The translations under genes and the position numbers were made by a program. DNA of 64,000 nt, from positions 248,001 to 312,000 of the forward strand of contig NZ_CP023069.1 in the NCBI RefSeq assembly GCF_002288525.1, in the 5' to 3' direction. Shown in pieces: positions 10,626 through 20,042 of this stretch; position 1 is the first letter of the stretch; each line of letters begins with the position of its first letter. The notes beneath the pieces are model-generated. The model made no database searches, was not told the origin of the DNA, and saw nothing but the letters and a program-made list of their open reading frames with translations. Source of the stretch: Sinorhizobium sojae CCBAU 05684. Its GTDB lineage: Bacteria; Pseudomonadota; Alphaproteobacteria; Rhizobiales; Rhizobiaceae.

Positions 10626-12035
10626 ATGGTCCACATCCATCGCCAATCTAAATCAGCGACGGTCAATCCGCTCAAGTCGTCCCAACCGCTGGGTGCCGCG
10701 TTAGCCTTTCTCGGGGTCGATGGCGCGATACCGCTGTTCCACGGCAGCCAAGGCTGCACTAGCTTCGCGCTAGTGCTATGCGTGCGCCATTTCAAGGAAA
10801 CGATCCCGCTGCAGACGACGGCAATGGACGAATTGGCAACAGTCTTGGGCGGGGCAGCCCATCTGGAAGAGGCGATTCTGAACTTGAAAAAGCGGGCGAA
10901 TCCGCGGCTGATCGGGATCTGCACGACGGCACTTGTGGAAACCCGTTCTGAAGATTTCGCAAGGCAAATCGCCAACATCAAAATGACGCATGCGGAGAAA
11001 CTTGCAGGCACAGAGGTCGTGCTGGCAAACACGCCGGATTTCGATGGCGCCTTGGAGGAGGGCTGGGCGAGGGCCGTCGCCGCGATGATCCAACAGATTA
11101 CACTGCGGGGTCAGCAGGCGCCTCGCTCGAGAAAGGCAACACTGATCGAGAGGATTACAAAACCTAGCGAGCAGCCGTGGAAGCAAAAGAAGGTTGCGAT
11201 CCTGCCCGGATGGCACCTCACGGTAGGCGATATCGAGCATCTGCGCGAGATGGTGGAAGGTTTCGGGCTGAGGCCGGTGATCGTGCCGGACGTCTCAGGC
11301 TCCCTCGACGGTACGGTGCCCGACCGCTGGATGCCGACAACGTATGGAGGTACAAGCATCGAGGATATACAGGAGTTGGGTAGGGCGGTGCAGTGCATCG
11401 CCATCGGGGAACATATGCGGCGCCCGGCTGAGCTACTGCAGACGTTGACGGGTGTGCCTTACGTATTGGTCCAGTCACTAACGGGATTGAAGAACGTCGA
11501 CCAGTTTGTCTCGCTTCTTTCCGAGATTTCCTGCGTGCCGGCGCCGGCGAAAATCCACCGTCACCGCTCACAGCTGCAAGACGCGCTTCTCGACGGACAC
11601 TTCCATTTCGCCGGCAAGAAGATCGCGATCGCCACCGAGCCGGACCAGCTGTACCAATTTGCCACCTTTTTTACGGGACTTGGCGCCGAGATCATCTCGG
11701 CCGTTACGACTACGGGTGAGTCAGAAATTATCGAGAAAGTCCCGGCCGAAAAGGTCCAGATCGGCGATCTCGGTGATCTCGAAGAGCTAGCAGGCGGCGC
11801 TGATCTTCTCGTTACCCATTCGCACGGACGCCAGGCAGCGGAGCGCCTCGGCATCCCTCTGCTGCGGATCGGCTTCCCGATATTCGACCGCCTCGGCAGC
11901 CAGCACAAACTCACAGTTCTCTATCGTGGCACGCGCGACCTGATCTTCGAGGCGGCCAACATCATCCAGGCCAACCAGCCCGCGCCGTCGCTTGAGAAAA
12001 TCGATGCAATGCGAAAGCGGAGAAATGCCGGATGA
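10626..12035 (+). CDS. nifN: FeMo-cofactor scaffold protein NifN
   Basis: 469 residues, paralogous to NifK and partner of NifE in FeMo-co assembly. Seen: SSQPLGAALAFLG and FHGSQGCTSFA, matching the NifK P-cluster region, and the C-terminal THSHGRQAAERLGIPLLRIGFPIFDRLG, a family hallmark here given only by its ends THSHGRQ and GFPIFDRLG. The start ATG lies 9 bases after nifE with GAGGAAAG upstream. The stop overlaps the nifX start (ATGA at 12032-12035), so translation is coupled. Confidence 0.97.
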   Translation: MVHIHRQSKSATVNPLKSSQPLGAALAFLGVDGAIPLFHGSQGCTSFALVLCVRHFKETIPLQTTAMDELATVLGGAAHLEEAILNLKKRANPRLIGICTTALVETRSEDFARQIANIKMTHAEKLAGTEVVLANTPDFDGALEEGWARAVAAMIQQITLRGQQAPRSRKATLIERITKPSEQPWKQKKVAILPGWHLTVGDIEHLREMVEGFGLRPVIVPDVSGSLDGTVPDRWMPTTYGGTSIEDIQELGRAVQCIAIGEHMRRPAELLQTLTGVPYVLVQSLTGLKNVDQFVSLLSEISCVPAPAKIHRHRSQLQDALLDGHFHFAGKKIAIATEPDQLYQFATFFTGLGAEIISAVTTTGESEIIEKVPAEKVQIGDLGDLEELAGGADLLVTHSHGRQAAERLGIPLLRIGFPIFDRLGSQHKLTVLYRGTRDLIFEAANIIQANQPAPSLEKIDAMRKRRNAG

Positions 12036-13006
12036 ATTCCGTTCGTCGCCTCTCGCTCGTCACTGACGAAATCCAGCCGCGGCGTTCCGGCGCATTGCGC
12101 ATAGCGATCGCGACGCAGGACATGAAAGTCCTAAACGCCCATTTCGGGTCGGCCAAGCACTTTGCAGTCTACGACGTGTCGCGCGACGGCTGGGATTTCG
12201 TGGAAGCTGTGAGCTTCGATGACGTCTCCGACGAATCCGGGAAGCATCCGATCGAGGGCGAGGACCGCATCACCCCAAAGGTGACCGCGTTGACAGGCTG
12301 TCATCTCCTCTTTTGTCGGGCTATCGGCGGCCCTTCCGCAGCCAGGGTCGTCTCTGCGAAAATTCATCCGATTAGAGTGGGAGAGCCGGAAGCCATTCAA
12401 GACGTACTTTCACGAACCCAGAAAATGCTCAAGACGGCCCCTCCGCCGTGGTTGCGCAAGGTGCTGGCGCAAGCGGGCGTCGCAGAGAAAAAACCATTCG
12501 AGGACGAGGACTTAATCATGAAAAAAACGTCCATCAATACGGGCACGCCTGATGTCAAGGTGGACGAGGCGGCCCTTGTCACGCCGTTTGTCAAATGCCT
12601 CGCGCGGCTGGTCCGCGCGCAGGATACCTACGGATCGCAAGACCGCGCATCGGACGCGGAGTTGTTGGCCAACTTCGTCATCACTGAAGAGCAGCGTCGA
12701 GAAATCCCGATCATCGGCGATCCCGGTCCGGACGTCATGTTGCGGTTCAATATCTTTTATACCGCCGTCGCGCTTTCAATCGAAGCACGTACCGGTTTGG
12801 TAGCGTCGCCGATCACGATGATCAGCCATGAGGGCTTCGGACGAGTGCTTCTAACGACCGGACGGCTGGTCGTATTTTCGAAAACAGTGCGCGACGTCCA
12901 CCGCTTCGGCTTCGCGACACTTCGCAAGCTCGCGGAAGCCGGTGCAAAGCTGGTGGATGATGCGACCGCCGCCATTGAAACCTATCCCGAAGTGGCTCGG
13001 GCCTGA
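12032..13006 (+). CDS. nifX: NifX fused in frame to a DUF269 (NifX-associated) domain
   Basis: One 324-residue frame containing two proteins that are usually separate. Residues ~1-160 are NifX (LRIAIATQDMK, AHFGSAKHFAVYDV, GCHLLFCRAIGG), a carrier of FeMo-co precursors. From residue 163 (ATG at 12518) follows the DUF269 protein encoded by the next gene in related nif clusters (LVRAQDTYGSQ, PDVMLRFNIFYTAV, LSIEARTGLVASP, GRLVVFSKTVRDVHRFGF). The join reads GAC TTA ATC ATG; a single change of the TTA codon to TGA or TAA would separate the two genes. A GAGGACGAGGA ribosome site still precedes the internal ATG, so a separate DUF269 protein may also be made. Overlaps the nifN stop. Confidence 0.93.
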   Translation: MNSVRRLSLVTDEIQPRRSGALRIAIATQDMKVLNAHFGSAKHFAVYDVSRDGWDFVEAVSFDDVSDESGKHPIEGEDRITPKVTALTGCHLLFCRAIGGPSAARVVSAKIHPIRVGEPEAIQDVLSRTQKMLKTAPPPWLRKVLAQAGVAEKKPFEDEDLIMKKTSINTGTPDVKVDEAALVTPFVKCLARLVRAQDTYGSQDRASDAELLANFVITEEQRREIPIIGDPGPDVMLRFNIFYTAVALSIEARTGLVASPITMISHEGFGRVLLTTGRLVVFSKTVRDVHRFGFATLRKLAEAGAKLVDDATAAIETYPEVARA

Positions 13007-13257
13007 CGATCGATCCGGCAAAAGGCATGCTGCCGGCGCCAAGGCGATCGGCCAAGGATTAGGGCTACGCCCGTGGGCGGCTTGAGGGCGAGTAAATAGT
13101 GGATTTTTCCGAAACGGAGGGTATGAGCCCGTGCATCAACCTCAGCGACGCGCGCCGCCGTCTGCCCCGGGCACTTTATCTGTACCGCTTGAGTACTAGT
13201 TCGGTAGCCGCCGATGAGAACCATGTGTAGTAATTCAAACAGCCGCTTCGACACTCT

Positions 13258-13273
13258 TGTCGGTAAAGCGACA
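13258..13273 (+). promoter_or_regulatory. NifA activator site upstream of the nifH relic
   Basis: TGT-N10-ACA match (spacer CGGTAAAGCG), resembling the nifH site and ending in the same GCG-ACA. It lies 90 bases before the -24 element, the same distance as at nifH. The stretch 13007-13257 holds no gene I can support; the DUF683-type gene that often follows DUF269 was not found. Confidence 0.82.
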
Positions 13274-13362
13274 CATTCTTGTCGACTGTTCCCTTCCTTG
13301 CCTCCCGGCTAAATGCCTGAAATGCTAACATAACAAGCTTCTTTTCAAGTCGAGCACCCGAG

Positions 13363-13378
13363 TGGCACGAGTCTTGCC
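13363..13378 (+). promoter_or_regulatory. Sigma-54 promoter of the nifH relic
   Basis: TGGCAC-N5-TTGC, a full match to the RpoN consensus, better than that of the functional nifH. It faces the degenerate nifH copy and, farther on, fdxB at 14167, whose own upstream region shows no other clear promoter. Confidence 0.87.
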
Positions 13379-13439
13379 GACATGCCATCTAAGAGGCTGG
13401 AAAGCCGGGGATCGGCAGGGTACGAATGAGGCAAGCAAC

Positions 13440-13859
13440 GTGGCAGGTCTAGGTCAGGTCGCATTCGGCTGCGAGGGAGGCATCGACACGTGCACCGCCG
13501 CCCAGAATGCGCTCGCTGTTTTTTTTGATCTCGGACCGAAAGTCGGTAGTGTCGGCGGCAACCTGAAGAGTAACTCCGGCCGCTTCATCCTGGAATCAAT
13601 GCCGCGGGACAGCGCGCCAGCGTGGTACGCGATCATCCGCGATTTCGATGCGGACGTGCCGTGGAGGCTCAAAGCTTTCCACACCACCGCCGGGCTTGCG
13701 CTCGAACCGTCCGTTCGCTCCGTGTACGAGGGCTTCGGGGTGCTTCTCACGACCGGGCAGAGTCGTATTGACGGAACACCATCCGTCAGTCTTCCAATAG
13801 GAAGCTCGCCGGAGACCGAAGCGATAACCGCCATCCACGCACCCAAGTGGCGCGGTTGA
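13440..13859 (+). pseudogene. Degenerate nifH copy with intact upstream region
   Basis: The leader and first codons match nifH (GCAAGCAACGTGGCAGGTCT here versus GCAACATGGCAGGTCT at nifH). The frame then follows NifH with many replacements: AGLGQVAF for AGLRQIAF, and CEGGIDTCTA where the P-loop [10 protein letters not shown] should be, so both P-loop lysines are lost. Weak alignment continues (QNALAVFFDLGPKV, SGRFILES). The region around the second cluster Cys and the rest of the protein are unrecognisable. No stop occurs for about 140 codons. It cannot work as an Fe protein. It probably arose by duplication of the nifH promoter plus gene; the promoter was kept while the coding part drifted. 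Confidence 0.82.
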
Positions 13860-14166
13860 CGGTCGATCTAGGCGATGACGAACCGCCGGCTCTCATTTCC
13901 CCTGGAGAGCCGACGTCAGGCAGCGGGACCACTCCTCCCCACGCGCACCGGTCCCGCTGCCGCGATCTTTCCACAGGGCGAGGCTCAAAAATGCCTAGCC
14001 AAGTCTTTGCAATGGCCGCTGACTAGCAGACCGCCCCGAAAAGTCGGCCGACAAGACCGGAATTTCAGCGGATGTGACGGATGAGGTCACGTCCGATCTC
14101 GGAAGAGATTTTACTTTTTTGCCTGTGGCGGATGCGGAGAGACAGATCCTGATTGGAGAACCAACG
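13860..14166 (+). other. Gap between nifH relic and fdxB
   Basis: 307 bases without a recognisable gene. A small frame at 13875-14084 has no family features. There is no sigma-54 or NifA match, so fdxB is most simply read from the promoter at 13363. Confidence 0.5.
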
Positions 14167-14484
14167 ATGACAAGTCATTTCTTTACCCGCGACGGCTCCA
14201 CATGGATGCCGCAATATCTGACGGCCATTGACGCCATGACGTGCATTGGTTGCGGCCGCTGCTTCAAGGTCTGCTCGCGCGAGGTCATGCATCTGCACGG
14301 CATCGACGAATCCGGTGAGATCCTCGGGGCCTGCGATGGCGAGGACGACGACTTCGATGGCGAGCTCAGCCGCACGATCATGGTTGTCGATCACGCCGGC
14401 CGCTGCATCGGCTGCGGAGCCTGCGCCCGCGTCTGCCCGAAGAACTGCCAGACCCATGTAGCGGCCGACAAAATTGTTGCTTGA
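14167..14484 (+). CDS. fdxB: nif-specific ferredoxin III (2[4Fe-4S])
   Basis: 105 residues with two cysteine clusters, CIGCGRCFKVC (near residue 24) and CIGCGACARVCPKNC (near residue 80), separated by an acidic insert (GEDDDFDGE), the layout of the nif-associated FdxB/ferredoxin III. It is thought to be a small soluble electron carrier for nitrogenase or cofactor assembly. The frame opens earlier (14074), but the ATG at 14167 follows GGAGAACC and starts the conserved MTSHFFTRDG N-terminus. It lies downstream of nifX and the nifH relic, as in NGR234 (y4vS region). Confidence 0.93.
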   Translation: MTSHFFTRDGSTWMPQYLTAIDAMTCIGCGRCFKVCSREVMHLHGIDESGEILGACDGEDDDFDGELSRTIMVVDHAGRCIGCGACARVCPKNCQTHVAADKIVA

Positions 14485-14835
14485 TCTGACGAACGGACTC
14501 CGGAAAACGACTTTGGCCGCTATAAATGCAATCGTAGTCGAAACGACAGTCCCCAAAGAGCCTTTGCCGTCGCGCAAGCTGACGAAAGACGTAGACATCG
14601 CCGACCGTCGACCCCGTCCCGCAGCTAGCAGCCGACGTAGAACAACGAACTGCCCAGCCACCTGAGAGCCAGAGCAAGTCCGCCGAACTCGGAATGAGAC
14701 AGAATTGGCACGACATTGATTTCCTCGCGTGATTCAGGGTGAATCCCTGCCTTGGAGTCAGGAGGCAATTGGCGGCGCGGGCACTCAGAGAGGATCTTCG
14801 AATGCCCCGTTGGCATCGGTCAGGAACGGGATGCG
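14485..14835 (+). other. Gap between fdxB and hemerythrin-like gene
   Basis: 351 bases between convergent genes with no supported CDS. TGGCACGACATTGAT at about 14706 resembles a sigma-54 promoter, but its spacing is one base short. Confidence 0.4.
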
Positions 14836-15333
14836 TCAGCAGCCTGAGCGATCAGCAGTTAGGTTACGAAAGCACTGCTGCTCGAAGCGCACATGCCGAC
14901 GCAAATTGGTGAAGAAACCACGGAGCATATAGCCCGCTGCCTCCGGATTGACAGTAGCATCCGCCGTCGCCAGCCGACCCAACACTTCCGCCAATTCCTC
15001 GGCGAAGCATTCGTCTTCGCAATGCTCATACTTGAGCAGACCCAAAGTACTTAACACTGATGGATCGTCCCCCAGCTTCTCCTCTGTCCACGCGAAAACA
15101 GCAGCTTCTTCTCTCTCGTGAAGATTCCGTAAGTGCGGGCCAAGCATCTTTCCGGCGTGAGCGCATATACTACGGTCGACTCCGTACGGAAGGCCGTTTG
15201 CAATGGCCTCGAGACGGTCACAGAGAGCCAGTTGGTCCTCGTGAGAACCTGCCAATAAGGCCAGCCGATCGGCGGTGGCTGGAGCTAATGACCGGTTTGT
15301 GGGGGGCGCAAACGTCTTGATCCTAGCGATCAT
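14836..15333 (-). CDS. Hemerythrin-like (HHE domain) protein
   Basis: 165 residues, all-helical, with the spaced His/Glu ligands of a hemerythrin HHE domain: SHEDQ (near residue 30), LGPHLRNLHEREE (near 65-77), KYEHCEDE (near 101-108) and LRRHVRFEQ (near 149-157). Such domains bind a di-iron centre and handle oxygen, NO or iron. The start ATG at 15333 follows a clear GGAG. A FixK/FNR-type box lies 78 bases upstream, so expression in micro-oxic nodules is likely. It is divergent from the region at 15425 and convergent with fdxB. The exact function (oxygen buffering or NO defence near nitrogenase) is inference. Confidence 0.82.
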   Translation of the reverse strand: MIARIKTFAPPTNRSLAPATADRLALLAGSHEDQLALCDRLEAIANGLPYGVDRSICAHAGKMLGPHLRNLHEREEAAVFAWTEEKLGDDPSVLSTLGLLKYEHCEDECFAEELAEVLGRLATADATVNPEAAGYMLRGFFTNLRRHVRFEQQCFRNLTADRSGC

Positions 15334-15410
15334 ACACTCCAGTCCCTTTCCGTGATTTCTCTAAGGTAATCTTCCGTGCTCAAGGATGAGGTAATGCGTG
15401 GTGCGGGGCC

Positions 15411-15424
15411 TTGACTTGAATCAA
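15411..15424 (-). promoter_or_regulatory. FixK/FNR-type box (anaerobox) for the hemerythrin gene
   Basis: TTGACTTGAATCAA, i.e. TTGA-N6-TCAA with near-perfect dyad symmetry, matching the consensus TTGAT-N4-ATCAA at all positions but one. It is centred about 84 bases upstream of the hemerythrin start, compatible with a class II site near -41 and a 40-base leader. Confidence 0.78.
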
Positions 15425-16003
15425 GGCCCATCGGCAATAGGGCTAATAACCATCTCATTGTCCGATGGATCGTACGCGGCGTTTCCGCCCAAGCGCTCTG
15501 CCGTTGTGAGATCGCCATGAGCACGTCGGGGAGTCTCAGCTACTTGTGAGACGCTGATCCGTTGTGCATGGACCCACGCATGAGCGCGTCGATGTCTTTG
15601 GCGAGTGGCGGTTGGCGATGCCGATGAAGAAATTGGTAGACTGGGTTCAACACCATTCATCTTGCAAATCGGACCCAGCTACCATTGCCTTGATCATGGC
15701 CGGCACAGAGAGCGCATTGCGGCGCTTGGGTTTCTTATCGGCTTTTTCGACGAAGCCCTGCATGTCGCAGGGAGCGCCTTGGCGGACACGAATATGCGGC
15801 GCCGCATAGACCCAGGAACGGAGCAATAAGACGATCGGCAGGCGTGAACGGGAAGTATGGCACCGTTATAGTGCCAATGACCGCGCGGAACCATGTCGGG
15901 CGGGACCGAGCGCGCTCGCCTACTCGGCAGAAGGCCAGCCTCTACGGATCGCCGCCTGTCGGTTTTGGACGCGGCGGTCCACTTTTAGCCGCCAGGCTGT
16001 CAT
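15425..16003 (+). other. Region without recognised gene
   Basis: About 580 bases between the hemerythrin promoter and the M16 promoter. Several overlapping short frames (60-80 codons) run on both strands without family features. It may hold decayed sequence, but I could not assign it. Confidence 0.4.
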
Positions 16004-16019
16004 TGTTCGACATACGACA
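16004..16019 (+). promoter_or_regulatory. NifA activator site for the M16 peptidase pair
   Basis: TGT-N10-ACA match (spacer TCGACATACG) 62 bases before the -24 element. An overlapping TGT-N9-ACA starts a few bases earlier. Confidence 0.72.
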
Positions 16020-16081
16020 ATGTTAGAATGCTGACATAGCTAGTTCGATCCAAAGGTGCTTGAATCTAAACGGTTTTTCCG

Positions 16082-16097
16082 TGGCACGTATTTTGCT
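16082..16097 (+). promoter_or_regulatory. Sigma-54 promoter of the M16 peptidase pair
   Basis: TGGCAC-GTATT-TTGC, a full RpoN consensus, about 45 bases before the first possible start of the peptidase gene. With the NifA site it places this pair in the NifA regulon. Confidence 0.87.
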
Positions 16098-16143
16098 CTG
16101 CTGACGTGCCAGCGTCGACGAGAATTGTGCGAAGAATGTCGAA

Positions 16144-17682
16144 ATGTCAGAACCGTTCTTTATGCCGGGGTCGGGGCCCGCGCCCGGCCACCCTACTGCA
16201 GAACCTTGGAGAAGAAGGAAGAGGTGGTACTCGCCAAGCGATGGTCGAGCTGGCACTGCACGGTCGCATTTGCCACAGCGGTCGACGAGCCATGATGGAG
16301 TGTGTTCGCGTATCTGTGCATTTGTCCTATGTATGGTCGCACTGCAATTTCTGATGACCTCAGCAATGGCGGCCGACGAGAGCCCCCTTCGCGAAGCCGA
16401 GGTTGCAAATTTCATGCTGGGCAACGGCATGGAGGTAGTCGTCATACCTGATCACCGGGCGCCGATCGTCACGCAGATGATCTGGTATAAGGTCGGCAAT
16501 GCCGACGAGCCACCCGGCAAATCCGGCATTGCTCATTTCCTGGAGCATCTGATGTTCAAGGGAACGAAGAAGCATCCGTCCGGAGAGTTTAGCGCAAAGA
16601 TCGCGGAGATCGGCGGTGAGGAGAACGCCTTCACGGGTTCCGACTACACCGCCTACCATCAGACGGTCACGCCAGAGTCGCTCAAAACAATAATGGAATT
16701 CGAAGCTGACCGGATGCGCCATCTCGTTCTCACCGATGCGGTGATCGTACCCGAACGCGATGTCATTCTTGAGGAGCGACGCTGGCGCGTCGAGAACAGT
16801 CCGGAGCAGCTACTTGAGGAGGAGATGCAGGCGACCTTGTATCAGAACCACCCTTACCGCATCCCGACGATCGGCTGGATGCATGAAATGGAACAGCTTA
16901 ATCGCGAAGACGCACTAAAGTTCTACGACCGCTACTATGCCCCCAACAATGCCATTCTGGTCGTGGCAGGCGACGTGGACGCCGGCAGGGTGCGGCGGCT
17001 AGCGGACGAGACCTTCGGGACCCTGCCTCGCGGTCCGGATCTGCCGGCGCGGGTGAGGCCGCAGGAGCCGGAGCAGAACACTAAACGTATCGTCGCGCTC
17101 ACCGACCCGCGCGTCACGGTGCCGAGCTTCCAAAAATCCTGGGTAACGACGTCCTACGGAACAGCTGAGCAGGGCGAAGCGGAAGCCCTCGATATCCTGT
17201 CGGAGATTCTCGGCGGGGGAACGCGCAGCCGGATCTATCAGGAGCTGGTAGTCAAACAGGCAATAGCCTCATCTGGCGGGGCCTATTTCAACGGAAGGTC
17301 GCTCGATCCGTCGAGCTTCACGGTTTTTGGCTCGCCGCGCGGCGAGGCGAAGATTGAGGAGGTGGAGGATGCGATAGACGCTGAAATTCGGAAGATCATC
17401 GAGTTCGGCATTACGGATGTCGAGCTCGAGAAGGCCAAAAACCGCTTCGTGCGCTCGATAATCTTCGCGCGCGACAGCCAGTCGGGAATGGCCGGCATTT
17501 ATGGGGCGGCGCTTGCGACAGGCGATACTGCACACGACGTAGAGGCGTGGCCACTTAGGATCCGCGCCGTAAAGGCGGCAGAGGTGCAAGCGGCTGCCAG
17601 GAAATACCTCAGTCCCGACCGGTCCGTAGCGGGGTATCTGCTGCCCCGCGAAAGCGCTACCTCAGGAGATAAAAGCCGATGA
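16144..17682 (+). CDS. M16 family zinc metallopeptidase, catalytic subunit (y4wA-like)
   Basis: Up to 512 residues. The M16 zinc site is present as HFLEH (the inverted HxxEH motif, near residue 134) with the downstream Glu region [10 protein letters not shown]. The two-lobe M16 architecture follows (peptidase domain, then a C-terminal domain with RIYQELV). A hydrophobic segment ending in SAMA-A near residue 75 looks like a signal peptide cleavage site, so the mature protein is probably periplasmic. That would fit a later start, the GTG at 16300, which puts the signal sequence at the N-terminus; neither start has a good ribosome site. It is coupled to the next gene by ATGA. NifA/sigma-54 control suggests a bacteroid role in peptide or protein cleavage; the substrate is unknown. 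Confidence 0.88.
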   Translation: MSEPFFMPGSGPAPGHPTAEPWRRRKRWYSPSDGRAGTARSHLPQRSTSHDGVCSRICAFVLCMVALQFLMTSAMAADESPLREAEVANFMLGNGMEVVVIPDHRAPIVTQMIWYKVGNADEPPGKSGIAHFLEHLMFKGTKKHPSGEFSAKIAEIGGEENAFTGSDYTAYHQTVTPESLKTIMEFEADRMRHLVLTDAVIVPERDVILEERRWRVENSPEQLLEEEMQATLYQNHPYRIPTIGWMHEMEQLNREDALKFYDRYYAPNNAILVVAGDVDAGRVRRLADETFGTLPRGPDLPARVRPQEPEQNTKRIVALTDPRVTVPSFQKSWVTTSYGTAEQGEAEALDILSEILGGGTRSRIYQELVVKQAIASSGGAYFNGRSLDPSSFTVFGSPRGEAKIEEVEDAIDAEIRKIIEFGITDVELEKAKNRFVRSIIFARDSQSGMAGIYGAALATGDTAHDVEAWPLRIRAVKAAEVQAAARKYLSPDRSVAGYLLPRESATSGDKSR

Positions 17683-19022
17683 TATCGTTCAGCCGACTGC
17701 GCATCGGGGCCAAGCCCTCACTCGTCGTGGCATGCATATTGCTGGGCCTTGCCGCGTGTCCAGCGCTTGCGGGCATGGCCATAGAGGAGGTCGAGACATC
17801 GAGCGGGATAAAGGCGTGGCTGGTGCAGGACTATTCGCTACCGATCGTCACCACCCGCTTCGCATTTCGGGGCGGCAGGACGCAGGATCCATCTGGGAAG
17901 GAAGGCATTGTGAATCTGATCACAGAGCTGTTGGACGAAGGGGCCGGAAATCTTGACAGCGATGCCTTTCAGGAGCGGCTGGACGATGCTGGCGCCGAGA
18001 TGCTCTTTGAGGCGGGGCCCGATGCAGTCTACGGCTATATGCGGGTGCTTGCGGCGCGAAAGGATGAGGCTTTCCAACTTCTCCGGCTGGCAATCGAGCA
18101 GCCGCGCTTCGACCAACAGCCGGTGGACCGCCTTCGTGCCCAAATCGTCTCCAGCATCCTGGCAAGAGCCAAGGATCCGGAGACGGCCGCACAGTTCGCA
18201 TGGATGAGGGCGATCTATGGTGATCATCCGTATTCGCGTCGGGAGGAGGGCACCGTGCAAACACTTGCCGCTGTCACTACCTCCGATCTGAAGGCGGTTC
18301 ATGAGCGGATTTTCGCGCGCGGCAACCTTACCATTGCCGTGGTGGGAGCGATCGATCCCGGCACACTCAAGCGTGATCTGGATCGAATATTCGGCGGATT
18401 GCCTGCTGGCCCCTCCCTAACGCCGGTCGTTGACGCAGTGCCTAAGCTGGGGCGCGCCATTCGCGTCGCGTATGACTTACCTCAGACCCAACTGAGCCTA
18501 GCTTACCCGGGAATCCCCCGAAAGGACCCGCAGTTCTTTGCAGCCAATCTCATGAACCAAATCCTTGGCGGAGGCGCGTTCACATCCAGGCTCTGGAATG
18601 AGGTGCGCGAGAAGCGGGGCCTCGCTTACGGCATTTACTCAACCTTGGAGAACATCGACCATGCTTCGGCGCTCGTCATCGGCACGGGAACCCGCCCGGA
18701 TCGGGCCGCAGAGACGCTCTCCCTCATCCGAGCCGAGGTCAGGCGAATGTCAGAGGAGGGCGTCAGTGAGGACGAGCTCACTGCGGCAAAGAAAAAGCTC
18801 ATCGGCGGTTATGCGATCGAAAATCTGAACTCATCTAGTGCGGTCGCCCAAACATTGGTCCAAATCCAACTCGAAGATCGCGGCATCGACTACGTCGAGC
18901 GTCGCAAACAACTGATCCAGGCCGTCACCGTGGAGGACGTACGGGCAGTCGCGAAACGGCTGCTCTCCGCCGACCCCACCGTAATGACTGTTGGACCGTC
19001 CCTCAAGGGAACGAACCGATGA
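17679..19022 (+). CDS. M16 family peptidase-like partner, zinc site lost (y4wB-like)
   Basis: 447 residues with an N-terminal signal peptide (hydrophobic core [18 protein letters not shown]). The M16 fold is clear, but at the position of HxxEH the sequence reads NLITEL (near residue 74), so zinc cannot be bound. It keeps the Arg/Tyr substrate-closing motif [12 protein letters not shown] in the C-terminal lobe. This is the usual split of bacterial M16B heterodimers: one subunit brings the metal site, the other the R/Y pair. Its ATG overlaps the stop of the upstream gene (17679-17682), supporting equal synthesis of both subunits. Confidence 0.87.
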   Translation: MISFSRLRIGAKPSLVVACILLGLAACPALAGMAIEEVETSSGIKAWLVQDYSLPIVTTRFAFRGGRTQDPSGKEGIVNLITELLDEGAGNLDSDAFQERLDDAGAEMLFEAGPDAVYGYMRVLAARKDEAFQLLRLAIEQPRFDQQPVDRLRAQIVSSILARAKDPETAAQFAWMRAIYGDHPYSRREEGTVQTLAAVTTSDLKAVHERIFARGNLTIAVVGAIDPGTLKRDLDRIFGGLPAGPSLTPVVDAVPKLGRAIRVAYDLPQTQLSLAYPGIPRKDPQFFAANLMNQILGGGAFTSRLWNEVREKRGLAYGIYSTLENIDHASALVIGTGTRPDRAAETLSLIRAEVRRMSEEGVSEDELTAAKKKLIGGYAIENLNSSSAVAQTLVQIQLEDRGIDYVERRKQLIQAVTVEDVRAVAKRLLSADPTVMTVGPSLKGTNR

Positions 19023-19504
19023 CCGTCCAAAGGAAAGCTAGGCTGGCAGCGTCCTACCTTGGGATGGGGGTAGTCAAGATCACCTCTCGCGGTCACCAGA
19101 TGTTCGATTCCAGGCTCTATGCGACTCCTGAAGCAGCAAGGGAGGTCCCGCATCGCAGCCTCCCTCCGCCCGACGGCAGGAGAGAATGTGGTGTCTCGGC
19201 GCAAACAGGCGAATGCTCTCTAGCACGACTGCTCCTGCGATGCTGGTGACCTGCTGGCAACGAGACTGCTTGACCCTGCAGCAGCGGTTCTCGCGTTACT
19301 CACGAAAGCGCATCAGCACCACCGCTAAGGCTTCACACTTGAAGCATAATCTGAATGTGCTTAGGGTGGCCGCCGAAGACTCCAGATGTCTCAATTGAGT
19401 TTCTGACTTTCAGTTGAGGTATGTTAAAGGAGTGTATGTGCGGGAGGTGGAGCTCATATCATATCTCCCGAAGAACTAAGATAGCCGAAATTGAGGAGAC
19501 GAAT
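19023..19504 (+). other. Gap with a possible short coupled ORF
   Basis: About 480 bases. A frame of 76 codons (19019-19249) starts with an ATG overlapping the upstream stop, but it has no recognisable features and I do not call it a gene. Nothing else is supported. Confidence 0.35.
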
Positions 19505-19936
19505 GTGCTGAGTACTAACTCTGAACAAACAAGACGTAAGCCAAACGCTGTGGATGCCCATGTCGGTCAACGAATCCGCCAGAGGCGTGAGTGGCAGAAC
19601 ATGTCCCAAACGACTCTCGGCGAAGCTATCGGGGTGACGTTTCAACAGGTTCAAAAATACGAAAAGGGCGTGAACCGCGTCGGTGCGGGTCGGCTTCAGC
19701 AGATTTCGAAGGCTCTGAAAGTGGAGCCTTCCTACTTCTTTGAGGATACGCTTAATAAAATCCGGTCGGAGGAGCGGTCCGCTTCAAATCAGATTAACAT
19801 CCCACCCGAAGTCGTTGAATTCGTTGTAAGCAAGGAAGGGATCGAGCTCATCAGGGCCTTTTCTCGCGTGGGCGACTATCGTCTGCGCCGCCGAATCGTG
19901 ATGCTGGTCAAGTCTTTGGGCGCACACGAGCGGTGA
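19505..19936 (+). CDS. XRE/Cro-type transcriptional regulator (y4wC-like)
   Basis: 143 residues with a central helix-turn-helix (QTTLGEAIGVTFQQVQKYEKG, quoted only by its ends QTTLGEAIG and QKYEKG), then a region common to rhizobial and Brucella-type small XRE regulators (VGAGRLQQIS, SYFFED) and a C-terminal helix pair (ELIRAFSRVGD). The GTG start at 19505 follows TTGAGGAGACGAAT, a strong ribosome site; the longer frame from 19421 is unlikely. A close paralogue lies at 48858-49289, near nodD. The target genes are not known. Confidence 0.88.
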   Translation: MLSTNSEQTRRKPNAVDAHVGQRIRQRREWQNMSQTTLGEAIGVTFQQVQKYEKGVNRVGAGRLQQISKALKVEPSYFFEDTLNKIRSEERSASNQINIPPEVVEFVVSKEGIELIRAFSRVGDYRLRRRIVMLVKSLGAHER

Positions 19937-20042
19937 TGTATGGATGGGGCCGCTTCTGTGTGGAGACAGAGTGTCTCTATAAAGTCAGACAAGCACCACC
20001 GCACTGGGAAATGAGTCACCAGTCTGTCCGATACTCTCGTAC

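Noticed and set aside
14705..14720. TGGCACGACATTGAT as a sigma-54 promoter
   Set aside because: The spacing is one base short and the -12 GC is missing; it also points into a gap before a convergent gene.
19019..19249. 76-codon frame coupled to the M16 partner gene by ATGA
   Set aside because: No recognisable motif and no conserved context; the overlap may be chance.
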